NCBI GenBank assembly: GCA_900769445.1 | Contig: CAAGGR010000094.1 | Coordinates: 1 to 39,137 of the forward strand | Reading direction: 5' to 3' | DNA: 39,137 nucleotides | Source of the DNA: an uncultured Alistipes sp. | Lineage (GTDB): Bacteria; Bacteroidota; Bacteroidia; Bacteroidales; Rikenellaceae | Shown: one piece after another, positions 8,527 through 17,068 of the stretch | Numbering within the stretch: position 1 is the first letter of the stretch | Layout of the letters: each line of letters starts with the position of its first letter | Translations under genes and position numbers: made by a program | The notes under the pieces: model-generated | What the model saw: only the letters and a program-made list of their open reading frames with translations | What the model was told of the DNA's origin: nothing | Database searches by the model: none

Positions 8527-8838
8527 CTATTTCATTACATAAAATTTCTGGACTATAACAAACACCAGCGCTAACACACCCACAACTATAGCCGTTGTAT
8601 ACTCGGGCAACTGCAAAAGAATACACAACCACGACGCTGCCGTTAGCACAAAGATAGTAATTCCTGTGGTCATACGCAAGCGTTGGAGATTATATCGAGC
8701 CTTTTTCTTGTCCGAGGCCGTATTATAACCCGAAATAAGATTGTCGCCCAAGCCGAGCATAATCAACAAGCCCAATATCAATACCACAACGGTACACGCA
8801 ATACCCACAATCAAATCAATACTCATATTAATATCCAT
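8527..8838 (-). CDS. Small membrane protein, DUF3784-like
   Basis: Up to 103 residues with three hydrophobic segments. The first is followed by LISGYNTASDKKKARYN, which resembles the IAGYNTMSKEEK motif of DUF3784 proteins. Two starts are possible: ATG 8838, overlapping the upstream gene by 11 nt, or ATG 8826, beginning MSIDLIVG with almost no gap. Function unknown. It is embedded in the SPFH/RHH cluster. Confidence 0.75.
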   Translation of the reverse strand: MDINMSIDLIVGIACTVVVLILGLLIMLGLGDNLISGYNTASDKKKARYNLQRLRMTTGITIFVLTAASWLCILLQLPEYTTAIVVGVLALVFVIVQKFYVMK

Positions 8839-9358
8839 TTATCATCCACTCTTTCCTACGACGTCTCTCTCGCATACGCATCATGGCAATCTCCTGCTGT
8901 GAGCGACGACGAATATATCTGTGGCGCAACACACAACCAAGGCATACCAACCACATTGCAAACGAGGCTATGAACAACTGCAACACAACACTCTTATCGG
9001 TAGCCTCGCCCATAAAGTACAATATCCACGGTAGCAGCGACCATACGCTGGCAATCATACCCGTAGCATACATCGCCTTGCGCCAACATGTACGCGGTGC
9101 CAAACGACGATACTCCATATATAGGCCAAGACCCATAACAGCTACTGATACGGCAACCATTATAAGTTCGCGGCAAGGGAAGTTCTCTGGCAGAAAATCA
9201 AAATTTACAAGGGCAATGGTTGCGCCAATAATAATGAGAGTTCCAACTGTCATCTTACCATCATCGGGACTCTTGCCCAAGCGACGCTTTGCCATTTTCT
9301 CGATACTATCAAAGGTTAGGCGCGCGCCAATACCATATCTGTGACGTTTAATCTTCAT
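8828..9358 (-). CDS. Membrane protein with basic termini, unknown function
   Basis: 176 residues from ATG 9358, which overlaps the end of the RHH gene by 11 nt; the longer reading to 9424 runs deep inside that gene and is unlikely. The protein has a basic N-terminal segment (KIKRHRYGIG, KMAKRRLGK), about four hydrophobic helices in pairs, and a very basic C-terminal tail (RHRYIRRRSQQEIAMMRMRERRRRKEW). I recognise no named family. Tight overlaps on both sides show that it belongs to the SPFH operon. Confidence 0.75.
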   Translation of the reverse strand: MKIKRHRYGIGARLTFDSIEKMAKRRLGKSPDDGKMTVGTLIIIGATIALVNFDFLPENFPCRELIMVAVSVAVMGLGLYMEYRRLAPRTCWRKAMYATGMIASVWSLLPWILYFMGEATDKSVVLQLFIASFAMWLVCLGCVLRHRYIRRRSQQEIAMMRMRERRRRKEWMINGY

Positions 9359-9548
9359 TATTCGCCCCCTCCTTTGTCTTTTTTGCACGAGGCTTGCGCC
9401 CACTTTTGCGCAAGGCCTCGGCAATTATCCATTGCAGCTGACCATTGGTCGAGCGAAACTCGTCGGCTGCCCACTTCTCGAGAGCATCCATCGTCTCGCC
9501 ATCAATGCGAAGTACGAAGCTGCGTGTATTTGACTCCTTCGTAGCCAT
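9348..9548 (-). CDS. Arc-type ribbon-helix-helix protein
   Basis: 66 residues. The N-terminal SFVLRIDGETMDALEKWAADEFRSTNGQLQWIIAEALRKSG matches the RHH fold, with one beta strand, helix A, a turn and helix B as in Arc/MetJ. The C-terminus is a short basic and acidic tail. It should bind DNA as a dimer. In Bacteroidales a protein of this type is commonly found next to an SPFH protein. It lies 25 nt downstream of the SPFH gene and probably regulates its own operon, although I see no clear operator. Confidence 0.88.
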   Translation of the reverse strand: MATKESNTRSFVLRIDGETMDALEKWAADEFRSTNGQLQWIIAEALRKSGRKPRAKKTKEGANNED

Positions 9549-9573
9549 AAATAAAGAGCTTAAAATTTACGAA

Positions 9574-10512
9574 TTAGTTGTGAAGAGTACCTGTATTCAC
9601 CACTGGCTGTGCTGCCTCATCGGCACACAACACCACAAGAAGGTTGCTAACCATAGCAGCCTTGCGCTCCTCGTCAAGCTCCACGACCTCCTCGGTAGAG
9701 AGACGCTCAAGTGCAATCTTAACCATAGACACAGCGCCCTCGACAATCTTCTCACGAGCCGAGATAATAGCATCGGCCTGCTGACGACGTAGCATAGCAG
9801 CAGCAATCTCTGGAGCATATGCCAAGTAGTTAAGACGAGCCTCCACAACCTCGATACCTGCGATAGAGAGACGGTCGTTCAACTCGTCTGTTAGGCGGTC
9901 GTTAATCTCCTCGCCACCCGAGCGGAGTGTTACCTCATTTAGTGCGCTATTGGTATTTTCATCGTAGGCATACATACCCGCCACCTGACGCAATGCCGAG
10001 TCGCTCTGTACCGCCACGAAGTTCTCCAAGACGTTCATACGAGCGTTAGAGGTGTTAAGACCTACACCCTCTGGAGCATCAATCTCGAATACAGCGTTAT
10101 AAGCGCCATCGTTCTTAATCTTCCACACCACAACCAAGCCAATAAGGATTGGGTTACCAGCCTTATCGTTAACCTTGATAGGGTCAACATTAAGGTTACG
10201 CGCGCGCATTGAGAGCTTCTTTGCCGACATAAATGGATTAATCCACCAGAAGCCATTTTCGTAGAACGTACCGCGATAGTTACCAAAGAATAGCAATACG
10301 CGCGACTCATTAGGCTCAAGCATCATAAAGCCTGGAATCATCAACGTAGCAATAATAGCCACAACGACAATCGCTGTAACACCAAAACCTACGCCTACAG
10401 CCTCGACACTTAGCGCGTAGCATAGATAGGCAAGAACGCCCCATAAGACCAAATTGATAAGTAGAGCCACAAAACCATTGAGCTTGCTACCCGAATAAGT
10501 AAAGTTCTTCAT
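9574..10512 (-). CDS. SPFH/band-7 domain membrane protein
   Basis: 312 residues from ATG 10512; the nominal earlier start is TTG at 10518. Two hydrophobic segments (about 13-35 and 38-60) precede a prohibitin-type SPFH domain (MMLEPNESRVLLFFGNYRGTFYENGFWWINPF, then RARNLNVDPIKVNDKAGNPILIGLVVVWKI). A C-terminal helical part follows (AEIAAAMLRRQQADAIISAREKIVEGAVSMVKIALERL). SPFH proteins assemble into large membrane rings or microdomains that act with proteases or envelope quality control. It is first in a leftward five-gene cluster, with a -7 box upstream. Confidence 0.93.
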   Translation of the reverse strand: MKNFTYSGSKLNGFVALLINLVLWGVLAYLCYALSVEAVGVGFGVTAIVVVAIIATLMIPGFMMLEPNESRVLLFFGNYRGTFYENGFWWINPFMSAKKLSMRARNLNVDPIKVNDKAGNPILIGLVVVWKIKNDGAYNAVFEIDAPEGVGLNTSNARMNVLENFVAVQSDSALRQVAGMYAYDENTNSALNEVTLRSGGEEINDRLTDELNDRLSIAGIEVVEARLNYLAYAPEIAAAMLRRQQADAIISAREKIVEGAVSMVKIALERLSTEEVVELDEERKAAMVSNLLVVLCADEAAQPVVNTGTLHN

Positions 10513-10557
10513 AAGCAATAGATTTTAGTTGTTATAAGTAATATCATTTTGATATCA

Positions 10558-10565
10558 CAAAGATA
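10558..10565 (-). promoter_or_regulatory. -7 box TATCTTTG for the SPFH operon
   Basis: TAnnTTTG on the minus strand, about 45 nt before the ATG at 10512. Confidence 0.6.
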
Positions 10566-10611
10566 CAACCAAAAATTTGAATTATCCAAATAATTTCACA
10601 CTTTTTTGCAT

Positions 10612-10645
10612 AAAAAAAGAGGTTGTCGATTTCTCGACAACCCCT
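10612..10645 (-). terminator. Intrinsic terminator of the GLUG lipoprotein gene
   Basis: A perfect 9-bp stem (10621-10629 with 10634-10642) and a tttc loop. On the minus strand it is followed by a run of seven T (10612-10618). It lies 20-50 nt after the stop codon at 10667. Confidence 0.85.
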
Positions 10646-10666
10646 CAAAAAAGTGAACTATAATAC

Positions 10667-13600
10667 TTACTCACGAACTGAGCCTACCTCGATAGTATCA
10701 ATTGTCTCAGTAACCATCTGACCCTCCTTCTCTACGATCTGACCGAGTGTAGAGTTAGAGATAACATTGTTGCTGATGTTAGCAAGGCTATTTGCCAAAA
10801 CCTCCTCATTTTCAGCGCGGAGATCACCAACCAACATACCAACATTAGGATTCTTAGGATCAGTATCAGGATAGCTACCAGTAATCTGATCAACGACAAT
10901 TGAACAACCCTTAACTGTGTTACCAGTCATTGAGTCGATGTTATTAGCACAACCAACCAAAGCTGCAACATCACGGTAAGCCTTAACCCTTACGTTCTCA
11001 ACATGGTTAAACTCAACCTTATCCTCACCATTGCCGCTTGCTGCAAGGTAACCAACCAATGCACCAGCCTTATCACCATCGTCCCAACGAGTACCGGTAT
11101 AAGTAGGCATAAGGATAATCTCACCGCCAATAACCTGGCAATTAGTTACAGAACCAAACATCTGACCTGCAATAGCACCAGCCCAATGTGAACCGTAAAT
11201 CATTGGCTTAATAATCTTAACATTCTTAACAGCACCGACAACGAAGCCGAATAGACCAGATGGAGAAGCCTCCTTATCTGTAATCATCAAGCCATTGATA
11301 TTCTGATTATTACCATTATAAGTACCACGGAATGCATTTGCATAGCTATCACCGATTGGAGCCCACTGACCCTCAAGTGTAATCTCAGCAGCCTGGAATA
11401 CATTATCGTACTTCTTGTACTCCTCAGCAAACTTCAAAAGTGCAGCAGCATTCTCCTTAGCATCACACTTAGCATAACCCAAGCAAAGCTGACCCTCTGG
11501 AGTTACAACATAACGACGACCAAGGTCTGCGTAAAGGATATTGTAAATATCAACACCCTCAACATCCTTCTGAGTATACTGGTGCTTGTTTGCCTCGAAG
11601 TCGATACGACCTACAACCTCATGCTCATTCTTGAATGGATAATGACCTGGCTCATAATTCTCAAACAACTGGTTAACCCAAATAGTTACGTTCTCGAACT
11701 TGTTAGAGTTGTCGTACTCCTTAAGTTCAGCATGACCTGCAAGAGCACCAAGATCACGGTAACCCTCAATCTCAGCATTTGATACAGAGCAGTTTGTAAT
11801 CAAGTTATTAGTAGCACCAGAATCACTGTCAGCCTGCATCTGAGCAACGATACCACCAAGCTTATCACCATCCTCAGCATTCTGATATACAGAAATCTTT
11901 AGATTATTAACGTGGCAGTTATCGATATGACCCCAGCACTGTGCAGCGATAGGAGCAACACGGCCAAGACCCTTAAGCTCGACATTTTCCATCTTGATAT
12001 TCTTGATATCGCCATTGTATACACCAAATAGTGCGATATTCTTCTTATTCGCATCCCACTTGAAGTTGCGGATAGTATAATCCTGACCATCGAAGTTGAT
12101 AGAACGCCAGCCTGCGTCGATACTACCATTTGTAATACCTACAAACTCAACCTTATCATCGGCAAACTCAATCTTATTCTCAAAGTCAATATCGCTTACC
12201 AATACAACTTTGTCGAAAGTATAATAGTCGGCATTCAAAACATTCTGAGAGAACCAAGCCAAACCGTTTGCAGTAGAGATCTCAAGTGCATGCTTAGTTG
12301 CATCGAATGAGTCAACATTAACCTCAGCACCAATAGCGTAACGGATACGAAGATCAACATCACCATACTGATTTGCACCAGGCATAACCTCAGCCTCTTT
12401 CCATGCGCCCAAAACGTCACGACCAAGAATACGGCCAAGATTTGCATCCTTAACGTAACCTGGAGCCTGGCTCTGACGCTGCTCAGCAACAACTGTAATA
12501 TTCTCAACGCTATTGTTCTTAAGGTTATCGCCATAGTTCATAGCACCAACGATACCTGCAACATCACGGAATGCAGTAATCTTAGAGTTCTTTGCAGAGC
12601 AATTCTCAATAGAATAAGAAGGACCATCCTCAGTATCAGGTGCAGAGTAACCTACGATACCACCGACCTTATCACCATCGTCGAAAGCACCATCAGCATT
12701 CTTACAAGGAGTAGCAGTGATCTCAAGACCATCAACGTGGCAGTTCTTGATATCACCCCAGATGATACCAACAATACCACCAACCCAGTGGTTACCTGTC
12801 ATCTTAGAGTTTACCACTGTAAGGTTCTGTACACTACCTCTAACTTCGCCGAACAAACCAACAGACTCAACGCCGGTTACATCAAGGTTTGCAACCTTAG
12901 CACCATTACCCTCAATCTCAACAAGAGTAGCAGGAGAGATAGCCTTATATGGAGCGTTCTTATACTCAGCATTGCAGTAGTTTGCCATATCAAGCTCTAC
13001 GTTCTCAGCGAATACAACCTTAGTTGCAGCCTTCTCACCAAATACGTAGTCCTGATTCTGAGACAACCAGTAAAGGTCGCCCTCCTCCTCGATAGTGAAG
13101 GTACCCTCCTTAACATCTGCACCACCAATCTTGTAGTATACAGTGAATGTATCGTTCAAGAAAGCAGCGTTGTCTGCAGAGAACTTAATCTCAGCCTCAG
13201 CATTGATAAACTGGTACATCTGGTACTCGTTATCATATAGCATATCAATAGTAGCATCAGCAGTAGCAGTAGCGAACTCCTTGTGAGCATCTGACATCTC
13301 ACAATTTAGAGTAACTGCAAGAGCGTTCTCTGACATACCATACTTCTTCTCAACCTCAGCAAGAGTATAGAACTTCTCCTTACCATCTGTAAGCTTATAT
13401 ACATAACCCTCAAGAGTGTTGATTGGCTCCTCAGCAGCCTTAGTCCACTTTGTCTCAAACTCCAAAGCGCCACGATCAGTATTCCAGTTAGGGTGCTTCT
13501 CGATAGACTCGTTATCCTCCTCTCTTACAAGAGCGTACTGATACTCTGCCTCAGCGTTCTCGTGGATGTATACATAATCACTTGATGCAACAGCGTTACC

Positions 13601-14419
13601 CTCAACCTCTACATTCAAAGTGAATGCGTATGAGTTGAAATCTGCTGGCATATTGTGAACGAATGCAGTAACCTTAACACGACCTGGCTGCTCTGCGATT
13701 GGCTCGATAACCAAACGATCGCCCTTCAATACCTCAGCACGTGTCTTAAGTGGCTCAATAGCAACACAACCATACTCAGCAATAAGGTTTGCTGCAGAAG
13801 CAGGAGTAACCTCGAATACAGCTGTCAAAGTAGTAGCAGTCAAAGATGTAGCCTTAGGGCCTACTACACGAACTGCAGTTGCAAGACCATCAGTATACTC
13901 TGGGATGAAAGTGATGTTCTGAATCAAGCTTGCCAACTGCTCGCTAAGTGCATCGATCTCACCCTGAATCTCTGCCAAAAGAGCCTCTGCATCAGCGATA
14001 CGCTTCTCAAACTCCTTAACCTTCTCATCAACCAAAGCCTCGAGCTTATCGAGATCACCACATGCCTCTACCAACTTAGTCTTGATAGCATCGTCCATGG
14101 TCTTCAAATCCTCTACAGCCTTTGCGAATTCAGCTTTAGCAGCATCAAGATCACTCTTTGCAGTGGTCTTATACTCATTGAAAGCTGTTGTAAGCTTGTC
14201 CAAGTCAGACTTATTTGCCTCAACATCGGCTGTCAACTTGGCCAAATCCTCCTGGGTTGTACCGAGGTTCTTCTCAACCTCAGCGAACTGCTCGTCCATA
14301 GATGTCTGAACATTGTTAATCTTCTTGTTAAGATCACGAATGTCATCCTTGACGCAACCCACAGTCCAGAGCATAGATCCAACGAGGAGCATGCTCAATA
14401 ACTTAGATAAGTACTTCAT
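10667..14419 (-). CDS. Large surface lipoprotein: coiled coil plus three GLUG-like beta-helix modules
   Basis: 1250 residues from ATG 14419; the longer reading to 14530 would start upstream of the lipoprotein signal and outside the promoter. A lipoprotein signal ends in WTVGC with Cys22. Residues ~28-170 are a long heptad-like coiled coil rich in Lys, Glu and Ala. Residues ~170-290 look like an Ig-type strand domain. Three repeats with ~265-residue spacing follow, beginning near 448, 715 and 990. Each has a W/F-S-Q-N type opening, a GLFG-x-GSVxN rung, a GDKxGGIVG rung and an xYRDVAALVG rung, which are GLUG-like motifs. This suggests a beta-helix held off the outer membrane by a stalk, as in adhesins. 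Divergent from an XRE regulator. Substrate or partner unknown. Confidence 0.85.
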   Translation of the reverse strand: MKYLSKLLSMLLVGSMLWTVGCVKDDIRDLNKKINNVQTSMDEQFAEVEKNLGTTQEDLAKLTADVEANKSDLDKLTTAFNEYKTTAKSDLDAAKAEFAKAVEDLKTMDDAIKTKLVEACGDLDKLEALVDEKVKEFEKRIADAEALLAEIQGEIDALSEQLASLIQNITFIPEYTDGLATAVRVVGPKATSLTATTLTAVFEVTPASAANLIAEYGCVAIEPLKTRAEVLKGDRLVIEPIAEQPGRVKVTAFVHNMPADFNSYAFTLNVEVEGNAVASSDYVYIHENAEAEYQYALVREEDNESIEKHPNWNTDRGALEFETKWTKAAEEPINTLEGYVYKLTDGKEKFYTLAEVEKKYGMSENALAVTLNCEMSDAHKEFATATADATIDMLYDNEYQMYQFINAEAEIKFSADNAAFLNDTFTVYYKIGGADVKEGTFTIEEEGDLYWLSQNQDYVFGEKAATKVVFAENVELDMANYCNAEYKNAPYKAISPATLVEIEGNGAKVANLDVTGVESVGLFGEVRGSVQNLTVVNSKMTGNHWVGGIVGIIWGDIKNCHVDGLEITATPCKNADGAFDDGDKVGGIVGYSAPDTEDGPSYSIENCSAKNSKITAFRDVAGIVGAMNYGDNLKNNSVENITVVAEQRQSQAPGYVKDANLGRILGRDVLGAWKEAEVMPGANQYGDVDLRIRYAIGAEVNVDSFDATKHALEISTANGLAWFSQNVLNADYYTFDKVVLVSDIDFENKIEFADDKVEFVGITNGSIDAGWRSINFDGQDYTIRNFKWDANKKNIALFGVYNGDIKNIKMENVELKGLGRVAPIAAQCWGHIDNCHVNNLKISVYQNAEDGDKLGGIVAQMQADSDSGATNNLITNCSVSNAEIEGYRDLGALAGHAELKEYDNSNKFENVTIWVNQLFENYEPGHYPFKNEHEVVGRIDFEANKHQYTQKDVEGVDIYNILYADLGRRYVVTPEGQLCLGYAKCDAKENAAALLKFAEEYKKYDNVFQAAEITLEGQWAPIGDSYANAFRGTYNGNNQNINGLMITDKEASPSGLFGFVVGAVKNVKIIKPMIYGSHWAGAIAGQMFGSVTNCQVIGGEIILMPTYTGTRWDDGDKAGALVGYLAASGNGEDKVEFNHVENVRVKAYRDVAALVGCANNIDSMTGNTVKGCSIVVDQITGSYPDTDPKNPNVGMLVGDLRAENEEVLANSLANISNNVISNSTLGQIVEKEGQMVTETIDTIEVGSVRE

Positions 14420-14546
14420 AAATTTAATAAAAGTTAATAATAAAAGTAATGTATTTGGTTCGATAAATACCACATATACGAGTGCGCAAATGCCACTTAT
14501 GACACTGTCCACAACGTTTATTTTGCTCACATTTCAAATCGCCCAA

Positions 14547-14564
14547 CGTATCATATATGATACG
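14547..14564. promoter_or_regulatory. Perfect 18-bp palindrome, candidate operator
   Basis: cgtatcatatatgatacg is fully self-complementary. It lies between the divergent GLUG lipoprotein and XRE genes, just downstream of the lipoprotein -7 box, about where its transcript would begin. The symmetry suits a dimeric HTH protein; binding by the adjacent XRE protein is inference. Confidence 0.6.
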
Positions 14565-14571
14565 CGTGGTG

Positions 14572-14603
14572 CAAAGATATTAAATAAACTTTGCAATTCC
14601 AAA
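14572..14603 (-). promoter_or_regulatory. Complete promoter (TTTG / 20 nt / TATCTTTG) for the GLUG lipoprotein
   Basis: On the minus strand a -33 TTTG (14600-14603) and a -7 TATCTTTG (14572-14579) are separated by 20 nt, the canonical Bacteroidetes spacing. The leader to ATG 14419 is about 145 nt. Confidence 0.7.
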
Positions 14604-14633
14604 TTTTCTCAATAAAAAATAAAAAAATAGACT

Positions 14634-14864
14634 ATGAATAACTACGAAGAGACTATCAAACTTATCGCACATAATATCAAGAGAATACGTATTGCTAAGG
14701 GGTTATCCGTTCAAGAAGTAGCCTACAGATGCGACATCGAAAGATCAAACCTAAGCCGCCTTGAAGCGGGTAGAACAAACATGACTATAAAGACTTTGTG
14801 TCTGATTTGCTCCGCTCTAAATGTAGAAATTGTTGACCTTTTGAGCAAAAAAAGTAGACTCTAA
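14634..14864 (+). CDS. XRE-family helix-turn-helix regulator
   Basis: 76 residues, essentially one Cro/CI-type HTH domain (IAHNIKRIRIAKGLSVQEVAYRCDIERSNLSRLEAGRTNMTIKTLCLICSALNV) with no sensor domain. The Q-E-V-A recognition-helix pattern and the SRLEAG turn are typical. It diverges from the GLUG lipoprotein gene across a region holding an 18-bp palindrome, so it is a natural candidate to control that gene and itself. Its own -7 box is weak (aaacTTTG near 14586-14593). Its stop overlaps the convergent EamA gene by 4 nt. Confidence 0.9.
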   Translation: MNNYEETIKLIAHNIKRIRIAKGLSVQEVAYRCDIERSNLSRLEAGRTNMTIKTLCLICSALNVEIVDLLSKKSRL

Positions 14865-15763
14865 CTAATACTACCTATTGCCAACAGCAGCATACCAACG
14901 AGGATTAGAACCATATCGAGAGCCTTGCTCTTGAGGTTCTTCTCCCCGAAAATTAGTGCCGCACATAGGAAGGATACAACTACCGAGAAGCGTCGTATCA
15001 TAGATATAACAGCTATCATCGAGCCATCCATATCTATAGCGTGGTAGTAGCAGAAGTCTGCAAGCGAAACGAAGATAGAGATAAGTGGTATCGCCCATGT
15101 CCAATGGAACTTATCAACATGACGACGTGGATACCATATTATATATATAAGGAGTGTCATTATAGCGAGCTGGTAGATACTAAACCAGCTCTGCACAAAC
15201 ATAGGGTCAAGAGAGTGTTCCGAGATAATATACTTATCAAAGAGTCCACTTACAGCGCCAAGCAACATCGCCATAAACATCGCAACAGCATGACGGCTCG
15301 AGAAGCTAACATTCTCCTTTTTACTGCTAAGCGACAACAGATAGAGCGATGCGATGGTAAGCAACACTCCCGACCACTGCCACATATTTAATCGCTCGCC
15401 AAAGAGTAGAACGGCGCCCACCAACACCACAACTGGGCGCGTAGCATTCACAGGCCCCACAATCGTTAGTGGCAGGTGTTTCATTGCATAGTAGCCACAA
15501 AGCCACGACGACAGCGTGATTACCGCCTTGACAGCAACTAAGAAGTGGCTAAACGGAGTTGCAGGCTCGTAGCATAGAGCCGTATTGGCAAAGAGGCCGA
15601 GCGAAAACTCCGAGTCGACGACAACGGGCAAGAATAGGATGGTAGATATCAGCGTATTAAACCACAGCACCGCGACAACAGCATTACCCGTAAGCGAACG
15701 TTTCTTAGCAACGTCATACAGACCGAGCATCAGTGCCGACAGAAAGGCTACGCCAACCCACAT
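14861..15763 (-). CDS. EamA/DMT-superfamily transporter
   Basis: 300 residues with about ten membrane helices in two EamA repeats. The first half ends in the GPVNATRPVVVLVGAVLLFGERLNMWQWSGVLLTIASLYLL motif and the second in the matching SMIRRFSVVVSFLCAALIFGEKNLKSKALDMVLILVGMLLLAIG. It is likely a metabolite or amino-acid permease of the inner membrane; the substrate is unknown. It is the last gene of the mltG operon, 6 nt after the prenyltransferase stop. Its stop codon overlaps that of the convergent XRE gene, and I see no terminator between them. Confidence 0.88.
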   Translation of the reverse strand: MWVGVAFLSALMLGLYDVAKKRSLTGNAVVAVLWFNTLISTILFLPVVVDSEFSLGLFANTALCYEPATPFSHFLVAVKAVITLSSWLCGYYAMKHLPLTIVGPVNATRPVVVLVGAVLLFGERLNMWQWSGVLLTIASLYLLSLSSKKENVSFSSRHAVAMFMAMLLGAVSGLFDKYIISEHSLDPMFVQSWFSIYQLAIMTLLIYIIWYPRRHVDKFHWTWAIPLISIFVSLADFCYYHAIDMDGSMIAVISMIRRFSVVVSFLCAALIFGEKNLKSKALDMVLILVGMLLLAIGSIS

Positions 15764-15769
15764 CCCCTA

Positions 15770-16651
15770 TTAGAAAATTAACAAATTTAGAATAAGCGCA
15801 ACACCATATGCGACACTCGCAAGGGCATTAAGCGTACCAAAGGCTATACCAATATTGCGCTGACGCGTTGGCGTAACAAGGATATGCTCCACGAGAAGTA
15901 TCGCTGTAAACATCACACAACCCAACCATGCAAGCCACGACTGAGGCTGATACAACGTATAGACTACAATCATCGACAGGCTCACGACATGGAGAAGTGC
16001 GCTAATAACAAGCGATGTAAAGGCTGAAAAGCGCGAAGGAATAGAGCATAGGCCACGTTCATGGTCAAACTCAGCGTCCTGCAAGGCATAGATTATATCA
16101 AAACCAGCCGACCAACACATAACACCAAGCGCCAAGACTATACTCTCAAGAGTAATAGCTCCACATACTGCAATCGTAGCACCCACAGGAGCAATACCCA
16201 ACGAGATACCGAGAACAATATGCGCCAACGAGGTAAAGCGCTTGCAATAGCTATAGAACATCACAACCACCAAAGCCACTGGCGAGAGCCAACCACAAAG
16301 GGGATTGATAGTAGCACTAACGATGATAAATAACACTGCGTTAATAGCTATAAACCAGACCGCCTCGCGTGATGAAATCTTACCTGCTGGTATCTCGCGC
16401 ATCGATGTTCGAGGATTCTCCGCATCGATAAATCTATCCGCCCAGCGGTTGAAGCCCATAGCTACATTGCGCGCAAAGACCATACACAATACCACTTGGC
16501 ATAGAAGCACAACCCACCAATAGGGCGAACTCTCGGCAATAACCTCTGGCGAACTCTTAACCGCATAGACAAATGCAAGAAGAGCAAATGGCATCGCAAA
16601 GATTGTGTGCGAGAACTTTACAAAGCTTAGATAATCTCCAACTTTCGACAT
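15770..16651 (-). CDS. UbiA-like polyprenyltransferase
   Basis: 293 residues with about eight or nine helices. The first Asp-rich motif is N68-RWAD-RFID-AENPRT, followed by REIPAGKIS. The second is in YALQDAEFDHERGLCSIPSRF. These fit the 4-hydroxybenzoate/MqnP-type branch of the UbiA superfamily, which attaches a polyprenyl chain to an aromatic ring in quinone synthesis. As Bacteroidales use menaquinone, a role in that pathway is the best guess; whether the classical or the futalosine branch cannot be told here. It lies 3 nt downstream of a hotdog thioesterase gene. Confidence 0.88.
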   Translation of the reverse strand: MSKVGDYLSFVKFSHTIFAMPFALLAFVYAVKSSPEVIAESSPYWWVVLLCQVVLCMVFARNVAMGFNRWADRFIDAENPRTSMREIPAGKISSREAVWFIAINAVLFIIVSATINPLCGWLSPVALVVVMFYSYCKRFTSLAHIVLGISLGIAPVGATIAVCGAITLESIVLALGVMCWSAGFDIIYALQDAEFDHERGLCSIPSRFSAFTSLVISALLHVVSLSMIVVYTLYQPQSWLAWLGCVMFTAILLVEHILVTPTRQRNIGIAFGTLNALASVAYGVALILNLLIF

Positions 16652-16654
16652 ACC

Positions 16655-17068
16655 CTACTCGATATTTAGCTCCCTATTTAACACCTCCATAAGCCACTGT
16701 GGAGCGCGCTGCGGACGACGTGTCTCCTTGTCAATAAAGCCAAGCGTTGTAAGACCCGAGGCTATATCTCTGCCATCCTCACCACGAATTTCGTAACGGA
16801 AGGTCATACGCGCCATAGGTAGCTCTGCAACCTCTACTCGCACAGTGATAAGTTCATCATAATAGGCTGGCTGACGATACTTTACCTGCACCTCGACAAT
16901 AGGCATCATAACACCCCTACGCTCCATCTCAGCATAGGTCAAACCCGCGGCACGCAACCACTCCGTACGCGCCACCTCGAAGAACTTAACATAGTTCGAG
17001 TGATGGACTATACCCATCTGGTCTGTGTGGTGATACTCCACACGTATCTGTGTCTCAAAGTTTTTCAT
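16655..17068 (-). CDS. YbgC/FadM-type acyl-CoA thioesterase
   Basis: 137 residues, a single hotdog domain. The signature VEYHHTDQMGIVHHSNYVKFFEVARTEWL contains the catalytic Asp16 of the 4-hydroxybenzoyl-CoA thioesterase class, and MPIVEVQVKYRQPAYYDELITV is the typical second strand region. It hydrolyses an acyl- or aroyl-CoA in the cytosol. Its start overlaps the DUF4293 stop by one base (TAATG) and the prenyltransferase follows after 3 nt. This pairing makes DHNA-CoA hydrolysis for menaquinone a plausible but unproven role. Confidence 0.88.
   Translation of the reverse strand: MKNFETQIRVEYHHTDQMGIVHHSNYVKFFEVARTEWLRAAGLTYAEMERRGVMMPIVEVQVKYRQPAYYDELITVRVEVAELPMARMTFRYEIRGEDGRDIASGLTTLGFIDKETRRPQRAPQWLMEVLNRELNIE

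Noticed and set aside
13655..14401. 248-codon plus-strand frame opposite the GLUG lipoprotein coiled coil
   Set aside because: Its Leu/Cys/Ser-rich translation is the antisense of a Lys/Glu/Ala-rich coiled coil; there is no promoter and the opposite strand is clearly coding.
14634..14864. Toxin-antitoxin or phage origin for the XRE gene
   Set aside because: No partner toxin gene is adjacent and there are no phage genes nearby; the divergent lipoprotein is the only plausible partner.
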